DNA of 64,000 bases from 0-14-0-80-60-11 sp049322355 (GCA_049322355.1 JBMORG010000027.1:1-64000), one strand, 5' to 3'. Counted from the stretch's first letter, positions 43,861 to 51,456 are shown. Made by a program: numbers and translations. The notes: a model not told the origin generated them from the sequence alone.

Positions 43861-44445
43861 TTAAGGCTGCTTCTGGGTTCGGTCAATATTTGGGTCGGCA
43901 TGAGATTTTGGCTGTTCCTCCAACTTAATATTTTCCCAACCATCAATCCATGGGGCGCGAATTTTTGCATAAGGCCTATATGTTTTTAAAGCTATTAACC
44001 AAATAAGCAAGGTAATAATGAAAGAGATTAACAATCTGTAAGGAAGCTTTAATGTCCAGATTAATATAATAATTGAAACGATCAGAAGAATAGGATAGGG
44101 GTGGAAAAGAGCCCTCAAAACATATGCGAAACCTACCCCTTTTTCCTTGGAATCCATTAAATGAATCCTGGTCTCCCACATAAGATTCTTCTCATGTCCT
44201 TCTAAAAAAGTTGCGATATAGGAACCTATTTTAGCTATATTTTTGCGATAAAATGTTTGTTGAATCCAAAAATATATAGGGATCAAGATCGCCAAAACGA
44301 TCACCAAAGGTTGTGATTCTTTTATGCCATAAGCCAGAGCTACACCATTCGCAGTTATACAAGCTAACAGATTCCGTTCCGACGCTTCAAAGTTACGCAA
44401 AATCTCGCTGCGCAGGGTCTTGTATTCTTCCAGGCTCTGATCCAT
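43861..44445 (-). CDS. Low-GC four-helix membrane protein, unknown
   Basis: 194 residues, GGGAGG 4 nt before ATG 44445. The N-terminus EEYKTLRSEILRNFEASERN is an acidic helix, followed by two membrane helices (ACITANGVALAYGI and LVIVLAILIPIYFWI), a linker with NIAKIGSYIATFLEGHEKNLMWETR, then two further helices at about 115-155. Proteins of the pattern EY..LR.EI + 2TM + RIGxYI..xE...WE + 2TM are scattered, often lone genes, in many bacteria. AT-rich compared with both neighbours. It sits between lysR and moeA in the same direction, which suggests insertion into an operon. Confidence 0.6.
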   Translation of the reverse strand: MDQSLEEYKTLRSEILRNFEASERNLLACITANGVALAYGIKESQPLVIVLAILIPIYFWIQQTFYRKNIAKIGSYIATFLEGHEKNLMWETRIHLMDSKEKGVGFAYVLRALFHPYPILLIVSIIILIWTLKLPYRLLISFIITLLIWLIALKTYRPYAKIRAPWIDGWENIKLEEQPKSHADPNIDRTQKQP

Positions 44446-44489
44446 TCATCCTCCCATAAATGCTCAGGCTCCTCTTCCCCCGCTAACAG

Positions 44490-45401
44490 TTATGAGGGAT
44501 TAGATGGAAGCATTTTATCCCCAAACAGGAGATTAATAAAGGCCAACTTATATGGTGTAAGGACCTTGTCCCGGCGCAGCACCAGGGCCAGATGATCCGG
44601 CTTGAAGTAGTGACCCAGCGGAATAATAGCTAAATTTCGAAGGCGGTCCGGCGGCAGCCCCCGGGCCAGGGTGGCAAAGGCCAGGCCCAGGCCCATTTCC
44701 ACATAGCGGGCGCTCAACTCTACATTAGATGACTCCAGAATAATGCGAAAGGATAGGCCCAGCTTCTGGAAGTGCTCTTCCAAAAAACGCCGGCGTCCGG
44801 ATTCAGGACCCCGGGGTGGTACAATCAGGGGATAGCGGGCGATCTGCCGCCAGGTAACCCTGCGTAGACGGGTCAAAGGGTGGCCCAAAGGAGTCAGGAG
44901 GACCGTGTCCACCGGCTGCCAACGCCGGGGCTCCAGGTCTTTGGGGACCCGGGACTCCAGTCCCAGGCCGAAATCCACGTCGCCGTTTCTCACCAAGGCA
45001 AAAACGCCGGTCTGAGGCCGGTCCAGCAGGGTCAGCTCCACCTGGGGATACTGCTTGAGGTAGGATAACAGAGCCTCGGGCAGCAGGTGATACAGGGTGG
45101 TGAAGGGCGCGGCCAGGGAAAGCGGCCCCTGGGGTCGGCCCTGGAGGGCCCGCAATTCTTCCTGGAGACCGCCCCATTGATTTAAAAGCACCTGGGCAAA
45201 GGCAAAGAGCTTTTCCCCCGCGGGGGTGAGCTTTAACCGGCGTTTGGCCAGGCGTTCGATAAGCTGGCTGCCCAGCTCTTCTTCCAGGGCCTTAACTTGC
45301 TGGCTCAAGGCCGACTGGGTCCGGAAGGTGGCCTCTGCCGCCTTGGTAAAGCTCCCCAACTTGGCCACCTGGTAAAAGCCCAGGAGTTGCTGCCATTCCA
45401 T
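44490..45401 (-). CDS. LysR-family transcription regulator (CysB/Cbl-like)
   Basis: 303 residues. N-terminal helix-turn-helix (about 1-60): KLGSFTKAAEATFRTQSALSQQ is the LysR recognition region (key: GSF..AAE......S.Q). The effector-binding domain (about 90-295) has two Rossmann-like lobes, with FALVRNGDVDFGLGLES and SNVELSARYVEMGLGLAF. It is divergent from the FlK-like thioesterase at 45504, with a PerR-type box between them only 20 nt from its start. LysR regulators usually control the divergent gene, so the thioesterase is the probable target. Confidence 0.87.
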   Translation of the reverse strand: MEWQQLLGFYQVAKLGSFTKAAEATFRTQSALSQQVKALEEELGSQLIERLAKRRLKLTPAGEKLFAFAQVLLNQWGGLQEELRALQGRPQGPLSLAAPFTTLYHLLPEALLSYLKQYPQVELTLLDRPQTGVFALVRNGDVDFGLGLESRVPKDLEPRRWQPVDTVLLTPLGHPLTRLRRVTWRQIARYPLIVPPRGPESGRRRFLEEHFQKLGLSFRIILESSNVELSARYVEMGLGLAFATLARGLPPDRLRNLAIIPLGHYFKPDHLALVLRRDKVLTPYKLAFINLLFGDKMLPSNPS

Positions 45402-45420
45402 AAAGATAGCTAATTATTTA

Positions 45421-45436
45421 TATAATAATTATTAAT
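45421..45436. promoter_or_regulatory. Candidate PerR box between lysR and the thioesterase
   Basis: TATAATAATTATTAAT matches the katG box AATAATAATTATTAAT at 15 of 16 positions, including the full palindrome TAATAATTATTA. It lies 20 nt before the lysR ATG and 68 nt before the thioesterase ATG. Confidence 0.5.
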
Positions 45437-45503
45437 TTTACTTATTTTAATTCTTAGCATAAATTTCCACTTAAGCCAAAGAAAATTCCCTCGGAGGCAT
45501 GCC

Positions 45504-45941
45504 ATGAAAGACTCCTTACAGCCTGGGTTGAAGTTCGAATTTCAGTTTGAAATCCCGGACACCAAGACGGTGCCCCACCTCTACCCCGAGTCCCCAGAGT
45601 TCCAGCAGATGCCCCGGGTATTGGCCACCGGCTACATGGTGGGTCTCTTTGAATGGGCCTGTATCCAGGCCCTTAACCCCCACCTGGATTGGCCCCAGGA
45701 GCAGACCGTGGGTATCGGGGTGAACTTAACTCACGTGGCCGCCACCCCGCCGGGCCTGGTGGTCACGGTCCGGGTCCTGCTGGAGAAGGTGGAAGGCCGC
45801 AAGCTGACCTTTTTCATCGAGGCCGACGACGGGGTGGACCTGATTTCCCAAGGATACCACGAACGCTTCGTCATCGACGCGGCAAAATTCAACGCCAAAG
45901 TGGCGGGCAAGGCGCAGTCAGCTTTGGCGGCAAAGCAGTGA
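45504..45941 (+). CDS. Hotdog-fold thioesterase, fluoroacetyl-CoA thioesterase-like
   Basis: 145 residues, GGAGG 6 nt before the ATG. The segment VGLFEWACIQ holds the Glu and VNLTHVAATPPGL the His of the FlK-type catalytic set (family motif H.AATP.G). A C-terminal beta sheet follows (KLTFFIEADDG). Members hydrolyse small acyl-CoA thioesters; fluoroacetate specificity should not be assumed, since most homologues act on other acyl-CoAs. It is divergent from lysR. Confidence 0.8.
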   Translation: MKDSLQPGLKFEFQFEIPDTKTVPHLYPESPEFQQMPRVLATGYMVGLFEWACIQALNPHLDWPQEQTVGIGVNLTHVAATPPGLVVTVRVLLEKVEGRKLTFFIEADDGVDLISQGYHERFVIDAAKFNAKVAGKAQSALAAKQ

Positions 45942-46011
45942 GGGGTGCCGGAGGGCAGGAAGAGAGTCCCCGCCTAATGACAATATTACTGAAAGATCGG
46001 GAGGTTTGGCT

Positions 46012-46017
46012 TATAAT
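46012..46017 (+). promoter_or_regulatory. -10 box directly before era, leaderless candidate
   Basis: TATAAT ends 5 nt before the era ATG at 46023. A CTGAAA -35-like sequence lies 17 nt upstream (45989-45994). The predicted start of transcription coincides with the start codon; the GGGAGG at about 46000 is too far away to serve as ribosome-binding site for this ATG. Confidence 0.4.
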
Positions 46018-46022
46018 GAAGT

Positions 46023-46916
46023 ATGCCTGAAGACTTCAAATGCGGCTATGTGGCCCTCATCGGCGTACCCAATGTGGGCAAGTCCACCCTCCTGAACCGG
46101 CTGGTGGGGGACAAACTTGCCATCACCTCCCCCAAGCCTCAGACCACCCGGCACCGCCTCCTGGGCATTGTCAACCTGCCGGCGGCCCAGGTTCTGTTTC
46201 TGGACACCCCGGGGGTCCTGGACCCCAAAGGGGCGCTCAATGCCACCCTGGTCCAGGCGGCCCTTACCGCCCTTTCCGAAGCCGACGTGGTAGTCTGGAT
46301 AGTGGAGGCCCGGCTGCCTTCCCGGGACGACCAGATATTGCTCCCCCACTTGAAGCAGGTCCACCGGCCCCTGATTGTGGCCATTAATAAAGTTGACATT
46401 GTTCCCAAGCCCAGGCTCCTGCCATTGATCAGCGCTTACCATGAGCTTTTTCCCGACTCGCCCATCATCCCAATAAGCGCCTTGTTGGGGGAAGGCATAA
46501 CAGAGCTGACCGCCGAGATTCTTAAACTCCTGCCGGTTTCGCCGCCGCTTTATCCTCCAGATCAGGAAACCGACTCCAGCGAACGCGTCCTGGTGGCGGA
46601 ACTCATCCGGGAACGGGTGCTCCATCATACCAAGGAGGAGATTCCCCATGCGGTGGCGGTCCAGGTGGAGGACTTTGATGAAAGCCTCCGCCCCCAACTG
46701 GTCAAGATCAGGGCGCTGATCTATGTGGAGCGAGAGTCCCAAAAAGGTATCCTCATCGGCAAGCAGGGGCGTATGCTCAAAACCATAGGCGCAGAAGCCC
46801 GGAGCGAAATCGAGCCGCTCCTGGGCGCCAAAGTATTCCTGGAACTTTGGGTCAAAGTGTGGAAAAACTGGCGTAAGGACCCCAAGGCCCTACGCCTGTT
46901 GGGGTACCAGGGGTAA
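46023..46916 (+). CDS. era: GTPase Era
   Basis: 297 residues. G1 GVPNVGKSTL, G3 LDTPG, G4 INKVD, and a C-terminal KH domain with the GxxG-like IGKQGRMLKTIG. Era binds 16S rRNA near its 3' end and helps 30S maturation. It is full length. The next gene is on the same strand but has its own promoter. Confidence 0.95.
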   Translation: MPEDFKCGYVALIGVPNVGKSTLLNRLVGDKLAITSPKPQTTRHRLLGIVNLPAAQVLFLDTPGVLDPKGALNATLVQAALTALSEADVVVWIVEARLPSRDDQILLPHLKQVHRPLIVAINKVDIVPKPRLLPLISAYHELFPDSPIIPISALLGEGITELTAEILKLLPVSPPLYPPDQETDSSERVLVAELIRERVLHHTKEEIPHAVAVQVEDFDESLRPQLVKIRALIYVERESQKGILIGKQGRMLKTIGAEARSEIEPLLGAKVFLELWVKVWKNWRKDPKALRLLGYQG

Positions 46917-46959
46917 CCTCTTGAACCCTGTTCGACCGCAAATATGGCTTGGACACTGA

Positions 46960-46988
46960 TTGACAATTGCCGCGAATATGCTCACAAT
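46960..46988 (+). promoter_or_regulatory. Promoter of the membrane protein-histidine kinase pair
   Basis: TTGACA (46960-46965), 17 nt, CACAAT (46983-46988). The ATG of the first gene follows at 47012, with AAGAGAGG before it. Confidence 0.5.
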
Positions 46989-47011
46989 AGCAACAAGAGA
47001 GGCCTGCATAC

Positions 47012-47473
47012 ATGAGGCGACGATTGGTCCGGTTGGGCTTTGCGGTTTTCGTCCTCCTTCTTCCTGTGCCGAGTTATGCTCAGGCCCATTGGGTTACCTG
47101 GTATAGATTTGGCACCCAGGGATCCTATGTCCACCAAATCGCCCACCTTATCTTTGCCCTTTCCATGCTTTTTTTTATCTATGAAATTTTCCATGCCAAT
47201 TTGCAAAAGTTTCGCGGTTTCAGGCTTCTGGTGTGGGCCTGGGCCCTTTTAGTCCTGTGGAATCTCGACGCCTTTGTGGGCCACTGGGCTGACTGGACCC
47301 TGGAAAATCCCGTGATCCTGGGCCAGGGCTGGGACCGCAGGCTTCTCATGGACAGCTTCCAAACCTGGATGGTTTATATTTTCAAGATCAATCACTTTGT
47401 TTTATTAGTGCCGGCCTTCCTCATGTTTTATCTGGGTCTCAGGGCTCTGACCCGCAAGTCGGGAGAAGAATAA
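47012..47473 (+). CDS. Small membrane protein paired with a histidine kinase
   Basis: 153 residues. A signal peptide (PSYAQ near residue 24) is followed by three membrane helices (about 40-60, 75-90, 125-145). Trp and His residues cluster at the membrane borders (HWVTWYRF, HQIAHLIF, GHWADW, INHF), which could bind heme or metal. Its stop is immediately followed by the ATG of the kinase gene, so it is probably a sensor partner. No known family was recognised. Confidence 0.55.
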   Translation: MRRRLVRLGFAVFVLLLPVPSYAQAHWVTWYRFGTQGSYVHQIAHLIFALSMLFFIYEIFHANLQKFRGFRLLVWAWALLVLWNLDAFVGHWADWTLENPVILGQGWDRRLLMDSFQTWMVYIFKINHFVLLVPAFLMFYLGLRALTRKSGEE

Positions 47474-48637
47474 ATGATTGCCCTGCCTCTCGCTCCCCTC
47501 TGGATTACAGAATTCCTGTGTTCTTTGACCGCAATAATTCTAAGCATCCTCTCCCTGCGGCTAAGCCACCGACTGGTAGTTCAGGACTCGGAAAATGCCT
47601 TGTGGCTGTTCCTCAACTGGCTCGCCTTCGCTTTCTTGATTTTTTCCCTGTCCCATTTCACTTCTCACACCATGAATGATCTCATCACGTATTGGAATCT
47701 GCCCAACCTGGCCCCGATCCAACGGGTGTTCGGCGGTTTCGATACCGTGATGTATGTCTTCATCGCTTCCATTACCTTGTTTTTCCACCACATTCAGCGG
47801 CTATACCGCCGCATGGAGGCTGATCATCATCACCTGGAACAGACCAGCCACGAGATCCTGGCCCTCAACCGGGAGATGGAGGCCCTGGTGATGGAGCGCA
47901 CCATGTCGGAGATGGCCTTGGGTATGGCTCATGGTATCCGTAATCCCTTGCACGTAATCGGCGGATTCAGCCACCGCCTCTTAAGGAAGACAGATGAAGA
48001 TGACCCCAGTCGCGCCTGGGCTTCAGCAATTGCGGAGGAAGCCAAGCGTATCGAACAAATGGTAGAGCGCTTCGAGACTCTGGCCCAGAGAAAGACGTCT
48101 TTCTTTGCGCAAGAGGACTTAAACGTTATCATCCGCAATACGTTGGACCTCTTACGGCCGGAAATTAAGGCTAAAAACATTGCCTTGGTGGCGGAAATCT
48201 GCCCGACCCCCCTGGTGGGGCGTTTCAACAAGCATCTGCTAAAGGTGGCCCTGGCTCATCTGATCCGCAACGCAGTGGAGGCCACCCGGCCCGGAGGCAC
48301 CCTCCTGGTGCGTACTGCCGAGGAGGATAGATTTGCGGTGTTGGTCATACAGGATACCGGCCGGGGGATGTCTAAGGACGTGGTGGAAAAGGTCTTTGTT
48401 CCTTTCTATACCACCAAGATCGGCGGCACCGGCTTGGGGATGGTGTTCGTGCGCCAGATCGTGGACGAACACCGGGGAATTATAACCTTGGAAAGTAAGG
48501 TGGGCCGGGGCACTACCGTGACCATCAGACTGCCGCACCGCTTCACCGACCGGCCGGAAGTGGCTGAAGAGTTTCCGCCTTCAGCCCCGCCCGAGACCCC
48601 GGGTGCCCCGGAAAGTCAAGGAACCGGGTCAAGCTAG
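47474..48637 (+). CDS. Membrane-bound sensor histidine kinase
   Basis: 387 residues. The N-terminal third has about three membrane helices (about 5-25, 45-65, 85-105) and no large periplasmic domain. A coiled coil follows, then the H-box MAHGIRNPLHVIGGF (phospho-His). ATPase boxes: N HLIRNAVEATRPGG, G1 VIQDTGRGMSKDV, F/G2 KIGGTGLGMVFVRQI. The C-terminus is Pro-rich. No response regulator gene is nearby, so it is an orphan kinase. It is coupled to the membrane protein just before it, probably its input module. Confidence 0.87.
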   Translation: MIALPLAPLWITEFLCSLTAIILSILSLRLSHRLVVQDSENALWLFLNWLAFAFLIFSLSHFTSHTMNDLITYWNLPNLAPIQRVFGGFDTVMYVFIASITLFFHHIQRLYRRMEADHHHLEQTSHEILALNREMEALVMERTMSEMALGMAHGIRNPLHVIGGFSHRLLRKTDEDDPSRAWASAIAEEAKRIEQMVERFETLAQRKTSFFAQEDLNVIIRNTLDLLRPEIKAKNIALVAEICPTPLVGRFNKHLLKVALAHLIRNAVEATRPGGTLLVRTAEEDRFAVLVIQDTGRGMSKDVVEKVFVPFYTTKIGGTGLGMVFVRQIVDEHRGIITLESKVGRGTTVTIRLPHRFTDRPEVAEEFPPSAPPETPGAPESQGTGSS

Positions 48638-48654
48638 CCTCTTGCCCACAATTT

Positions 48655-48770
48655 TCGCCAAGAATTGTCATTTTGAGGGAGCAAAGCGAACGCAGAATCT
48701 TCAAAATGCGAGAGCCTTCGCTGCACTTAGGATAATAGAAATAACGGGTTTGCAAGAATCTTATTAGCAG
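48655..48770 (-). repeat. Degenerate MITE-like element
   Basis: AATTGTCATTTTGAGGGAGCAAAGCGA, AGAATCTTCAAAATGCGAGAG and TAGGATAATAGAAATAACGG keep the order of the reverse-oriented copies at 17041 and 28096, with many changes (shown only by GTCATTTTGAGGGAGCAAAG). The ends are not recognisable. Confidence 0.5.
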
Positions 48771-48777
48771 TTTTTGA

Positions 48778-49230
48778 TCAACCCCCCTGCAATTGAGAAA
48801 ACCACCTCTGAAGCTTTTCAACCCGCTCTTTGTGGACAAGTTCCATATCTGCCATTCTCTCCAGAAATTTTTGGGTCCAGCCGGGAGGATATTCCAGTGC
48901 CAGCTTTTTATAGAACCGATGTTGATACTCTTCCGATCGTACTGCGAAAGCCAGGGCATCTGTGGCAGTCATATCCGGGGTAATTGAAGAGACAATTTTT
49001 GACGTCGGTTCAAGATCGGCTTCAGTAATTTTAGGAATTTTTGGAAATACCCCTTTTTCCAGATAGGTTTCCAACATGGCCCGGTGTTCTTCTTCTTCGC
49101 CGGCCAAGATTTTGAAAATCTCCCGGGTTTCCGGAGTGGTCGCCTTCGTGGTCATGCTTCCATAAAATTCAGCCATTTTGGCCTCGATGTCTATGGCTCT
49201 CTTAATGAGTTCACGGAAATTGGCAGCCAT
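48778..49230 (-). CDS. Ferritin-like (rubrerythrin-domain) protein
   Basis: 150 residues. Four helices with iron-ligand type residues: EAKMAEFYGSM, GEEEEHRAMLE, SEEYQHRFYKKL and MELVHKERVEK, that is E, E..H, E..H, E..H. There is no rubredoxin domain. Such short proteins (DUF2202/rubrerythrin-N-like) are common in anaerobes and are thought to store or oxidise iron or remove peroxide. It is monocistronic. Confidence 0.82.
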   Translation of the reverse strand: MAANFRELIKRAIDIEAKMAEFYGSMTTKATTPETREIFKILAGEEEEHRAMLETYLEKGVFPKIPKITEADLEPTSKIVSSITPDMTATDALAFAVRSEEYQHRFYKKLALEYPPGWTQKFLERMADMELVHKERVEKLQRWFSQLQGG

Positions 49231-49411
49231 AATATTTAATCCTTATGGGGGAAATTTTAAATGCAGTGCTTTTGCTTGATCAGTTTGCTGCCTTATCTTA
49301 TCGGCAGGTTGAGGCAAGAACTTCAATGCAATTCCTGGTCAGTCGGCCCGCGACCTAACGGTAGCCAAGATTGAAACCAGGTGTCAGGAGGAGCTCCGTG
49401 GCAGGGGAGTA

Positions 49412-50305
49412 TTATTTTCTGGTGCCTTCCGCCCGGGAGACCAACCAGAAGATCACGCCGCACACCAGAATGCCCGCCAGGTAGAGGCTTTCCACCCATA
49501 AGTCATGGGTGGCCAAAGAAGCAACCAAAACCTTGCGGATAAAGGCCACCAGGGCCAGCCCCACAAAGAGCTGCAGCTTGAAGGCGCCGCCCCGGAGGCG
49601 GTCGATCTCCATATCCAGCAATTCGATGACCACCCACAAGATCAGGACGGAACCCATGGCGGCCACCAGGCCGTGGGTGAGATTCCCCCGGATCATGTGG
49701 AGCACGTCTTGGACTATGAGGCCCACTGCTCCCATGGACAGACCCAGGAGGCCAATCACCAGGATGATGTTGAGGCCGAAGGTAAAGCGCTGGGAGAAGC
49801 GGATCAGCGCGGAGTCCAGCTTCTGAGAGAGGAAGACCCGGCGGATCTCTTCCTCGTGGTATGTCCGGGCTATGATATCCAGGTTCAGGTCCAGGATCTT
49901 TTCCAGCGCCACAAATGCAGCTTGCCTCTGGCGGGCGTCCACTTCCGTTTCAATAATCTGGTGGAGGTGCCGGCGGACCAGGTTCATGCCCACATAGACG
50001 AAGTGAGCCGACAGGCCGATCCGGACGTGGGCATGGCCCACGCGCTGGAGGCGCTGGAAGTAGCGGTCATCGTAAGGGCCTTGAAACATGGCCAGCAGCC
50101 AGGCCCGGTGCAGGGGTTGGAGCCGGGCGATCTGGGTTTCGCCTTTCAGATATTTGGCGGTGTCAGGGATTTGCAGGAAGAGGTTGTAAAAATCCGTGAC
50201 GATGCGATCGGCATGGGGCTCCACCAAGGGAAACAGGGTTTTTAAGGTCTCCATTTCCAGTTCGGTGAACCGGTAATTGTCTTTGATTTCCTGAAAAGTC
50301 CGCAT
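49412..50305 (-). CDS. Protoglobin-domain sensor fused to PsiE-like membrane domain
   Basis: 297 residues. Residues about 5-155 are a globin-coupled-sensor/protoglobin domain; the proximal heme His is likely His93 in VGHAHVRIGL. Residues about 165-292 hold four membrane helices of the PsiE (phosphate-starvation-inducible) type, with LWVVIELLDMEIDRLR between helices 2 and 3 and an FIRKVLVASL segment. The fusion implies that O2 or another gas ligand on heme changes a membrane protein of unknown activity. No kinase or cyclase domain is present. It is monocistronic, beside the ferritin-like gene. Confidence 0.82.
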   Translation of the reverse strand: MRTFQEIKDNYRFTELEMETLKTLFPLVEPHADRIVTDFYNLFLQIPDTAKYLKGETQIARLQPLHRAWLLAMFQGPYDDRYFQRLQRVGHAHVRIGLSAHFVYVGMNLVRRHLHQIIETEVDARQRQAAFVALEKILDLNLDIIARTYHEEEIRRVFLSQKLDSALIRFSQRFTFGLNIILVIGLLGLSMGAVGLIVQDVLHMIRGNLTHGLVAAMGSVLILWVVIELLDMEIDRLRGGAFKLQLFVGLALVAFIRKVLVASLATHDLWVESLYLAGILVCGVIFWLVSRAEGTRK

Positions 50306-50415
50306 TGCTGCCTCTCTGACTCTAGATGCGCGCTGCTGCCTTGCTCATCCTTATCACAGGCGTCGGACGGTGTAAATCAAACTTAACTGGGTTGGCAACC
50401 GGCTATCTGTTACAT

Positions 50416-50465
50416 TATAACGATTCTTCGATGGCCTTTGGCTCCCTCAGAATGACAAAACAGAT
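50416..50465 (-). repeat. Fragment related to the MITE core
   Basis: AACGATTCTTCGATGGCCTT and GGCTCCCTCAGAATGACAAA match the hairpin and TGTCATTC part of the MITEs. Ends are missing. The rest of the 310-bp gap before the tRNA shows no gene. Confidence 0.4.
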
Positions 50466-50575
50466 AAGTTCGTAGTATTCTCATGCTTATATAACTCCAT
50501 AATAGACCCCGTTCGGGACAGTCTTTCTGGATGAACTATCAGAATAACCAGGGGAGTTGACCCCCGCAATTTTGT

Positions 50576-50604
50576 TTGACATAACTTCCCTGTCTGAATA
50601 TATT
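50576..50604 (+). promoter_or_regulatory. Strong promoter of the tRNA gene
   Basis: TTGACA (50576-50581) is a perfect -35; after 17 nt comes TATATT (50599-50604). Transcription would start about 50611, a few nucleotides before the tRNA. Confidence 0.75.
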
Positions 50605-50616
50605 TTGAAAAGTTAT

Positions 50617-50693
50617 GGCGGTGTAGCTCAGTCGGTTAGAGCATGCGGCTCATATCCGCAGTGTCCGGGGTTCAAGTCCCTGCACCGCCACCA
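50617..50693 (+). tRNA. tRNA-Met, anticodon CAT (or Ile2 after lysidine modification)
   Basis: Acceptor arms GGCGGTG and CACCGCC pair, followed by discriminator A and an encoded CCA. The D-arm region is AGCTCAGTCGGTTAGAGC. The anticodon stem GCGG/CCGC encloses the loop CTCATAT, anticodon CAT. The T-arm has GGTTCAAGTCC. It lacks the GGG/CCC pairs of initiator tRNA. The choice between elongator Met and Ile-CAT needs identity rules I cannot apply with certainty. Confidence 0.9.
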
Positions 50694-50728
50694 CCAATTA
50701 TTTTAAGTGTTCTATTAAGGAGGGGGAG

Positions 50729-50992
50729 ATGAAAAAATTAGTTACTTTGGCCAGCATGGGGATCTTTCTGTTGAGTCTCCAGGGACTTACCCCGGCTCAG
50801 GAAAAAGCCCCAGCGCCCGTCCCGGTGGCCCCGCCCGCCGGGGAAGCTCCTATGGCCCCAAAAGTAGAAACTCCTGCGGCCCCTGACCAGGAAGTAAAAG
50901 GCACCAAGAAGGCGAAGAAGTCTAAGAAGGCAAAAAAGAGCAAAAAGGCCAAAAAGAGTAAAAAAACCAAAAAAGCCACCACTGACGCTTAA
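50729..50992 (+). CDS. Small exported Lys-rich protein
   Basis: 87 residues, AAGGAGG before the ATG. A signal peptide (about 1-24, cut near TPAQE) is followed by a Pro/Ala-rich linker and a C-terminal tail of repeated KKAKKSK units (about residues 58-85). The tail is strongly basic and would bind anionic polymers: nucleic acid, LPS or lipoteichoic-like material. The downstream gene at 51094 has the same plan and is a paralogue. Function unknown. Confidence 0.65.
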   Translation: MKKLVTLASMGIFLLSLQGLTPAQEKAPAPVPVAPPAGEAPMAPKVETPAAPDQEVKGTKKAKKSKKAKKSKKAKKSKKTKKATTDA

Positions 50993-51014
50993 AAACACAG
51001 CTTTGCTCACCGAT

Positions 51015-51045
51015 CGGGGTTTGAACCGCGGAGGTTCAAACCCCG
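51015..51045. terminator. Perfect 13-bp hairpin
   Basis: CGGGGTTTGAACC-GCGGA-GGTTCAAACCCCG. No T-run follows, so it may be an RNA-processing or stability structure, or a repeat, as well as a terminator. It lies between the two Lys-rich protein genes. Confidence 0.45.
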
Positions 51046-51093
51046 AAACCGGGCACTTAGCAAACCGCCCGGGGGAGGGTTCCTATTATCGCC

Positions 51094-51456
51094 ATGAAAA
51101 AAACCTTGACTCTGGCCACTGTGGCATTATTCCTCCTGAGTCTGCAGCCTGCTGGGGCTCAGCGACAGGTGGAGCCGCCGGCAGTGCCCCCTATGCTGGA
51201 GGGCCAGAAACCGCTGGCTCAACCGGAGACTCGAGAGCCGGTCGCCTCCAAGCAACCAGAAGAGGCGAAAGCCAAACCCAAGGCCAAGGCCAAAGCTAAG
51301 ACCACGACCAGCAAAAAGGAGTCGAAACAGACGGGGGTGAAAAAAGCGAGTCCCAAAAAAGCCTCAAAAGACCTCAAGAAGAAAAATCAAAAAAACCCAA
51401 AAAAGAAACGTCCGGAAACCGGCGCCAAGGGGAGAGGTGGTCCGGTCGTAGGCTGA
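51094..51456 (+). CDS. Small exported Lys-rich protein, second copy
   Basis: 120 residues. The signal peptide is very similar to that of the 50729 product (MKKTLTLATVALFLLSLQ against MKKLVTLASMGIFLLSLQ). A Pro-rich linker, AKAKAK and KKSPKKASKD-like repeats follow, so the mature part is highly basic, histone-H1-like in composition. Pair origin by duplication is likely. Function unknown. Confidence 0.65.
   Translation: MKKTLTLATVALFLLSLQPAGAQRQVEPPAVPPMLEGQKPLAQPETREPVASKQPEEAKAKPKAKAKAKTTTSKKESKQTGVKKASPKKASKDLKKKNQKNPKKKRPETGAKGRGGPVVG

Noticed and set aside
45504..45941. Fluoroacetate resistance gene
   Set aside because: The motif H.AATP.G defines a broad hotdog family; specificity for fluoroacetyl-CoA cannot be inferred and no fluorinase or related gene is nearby.
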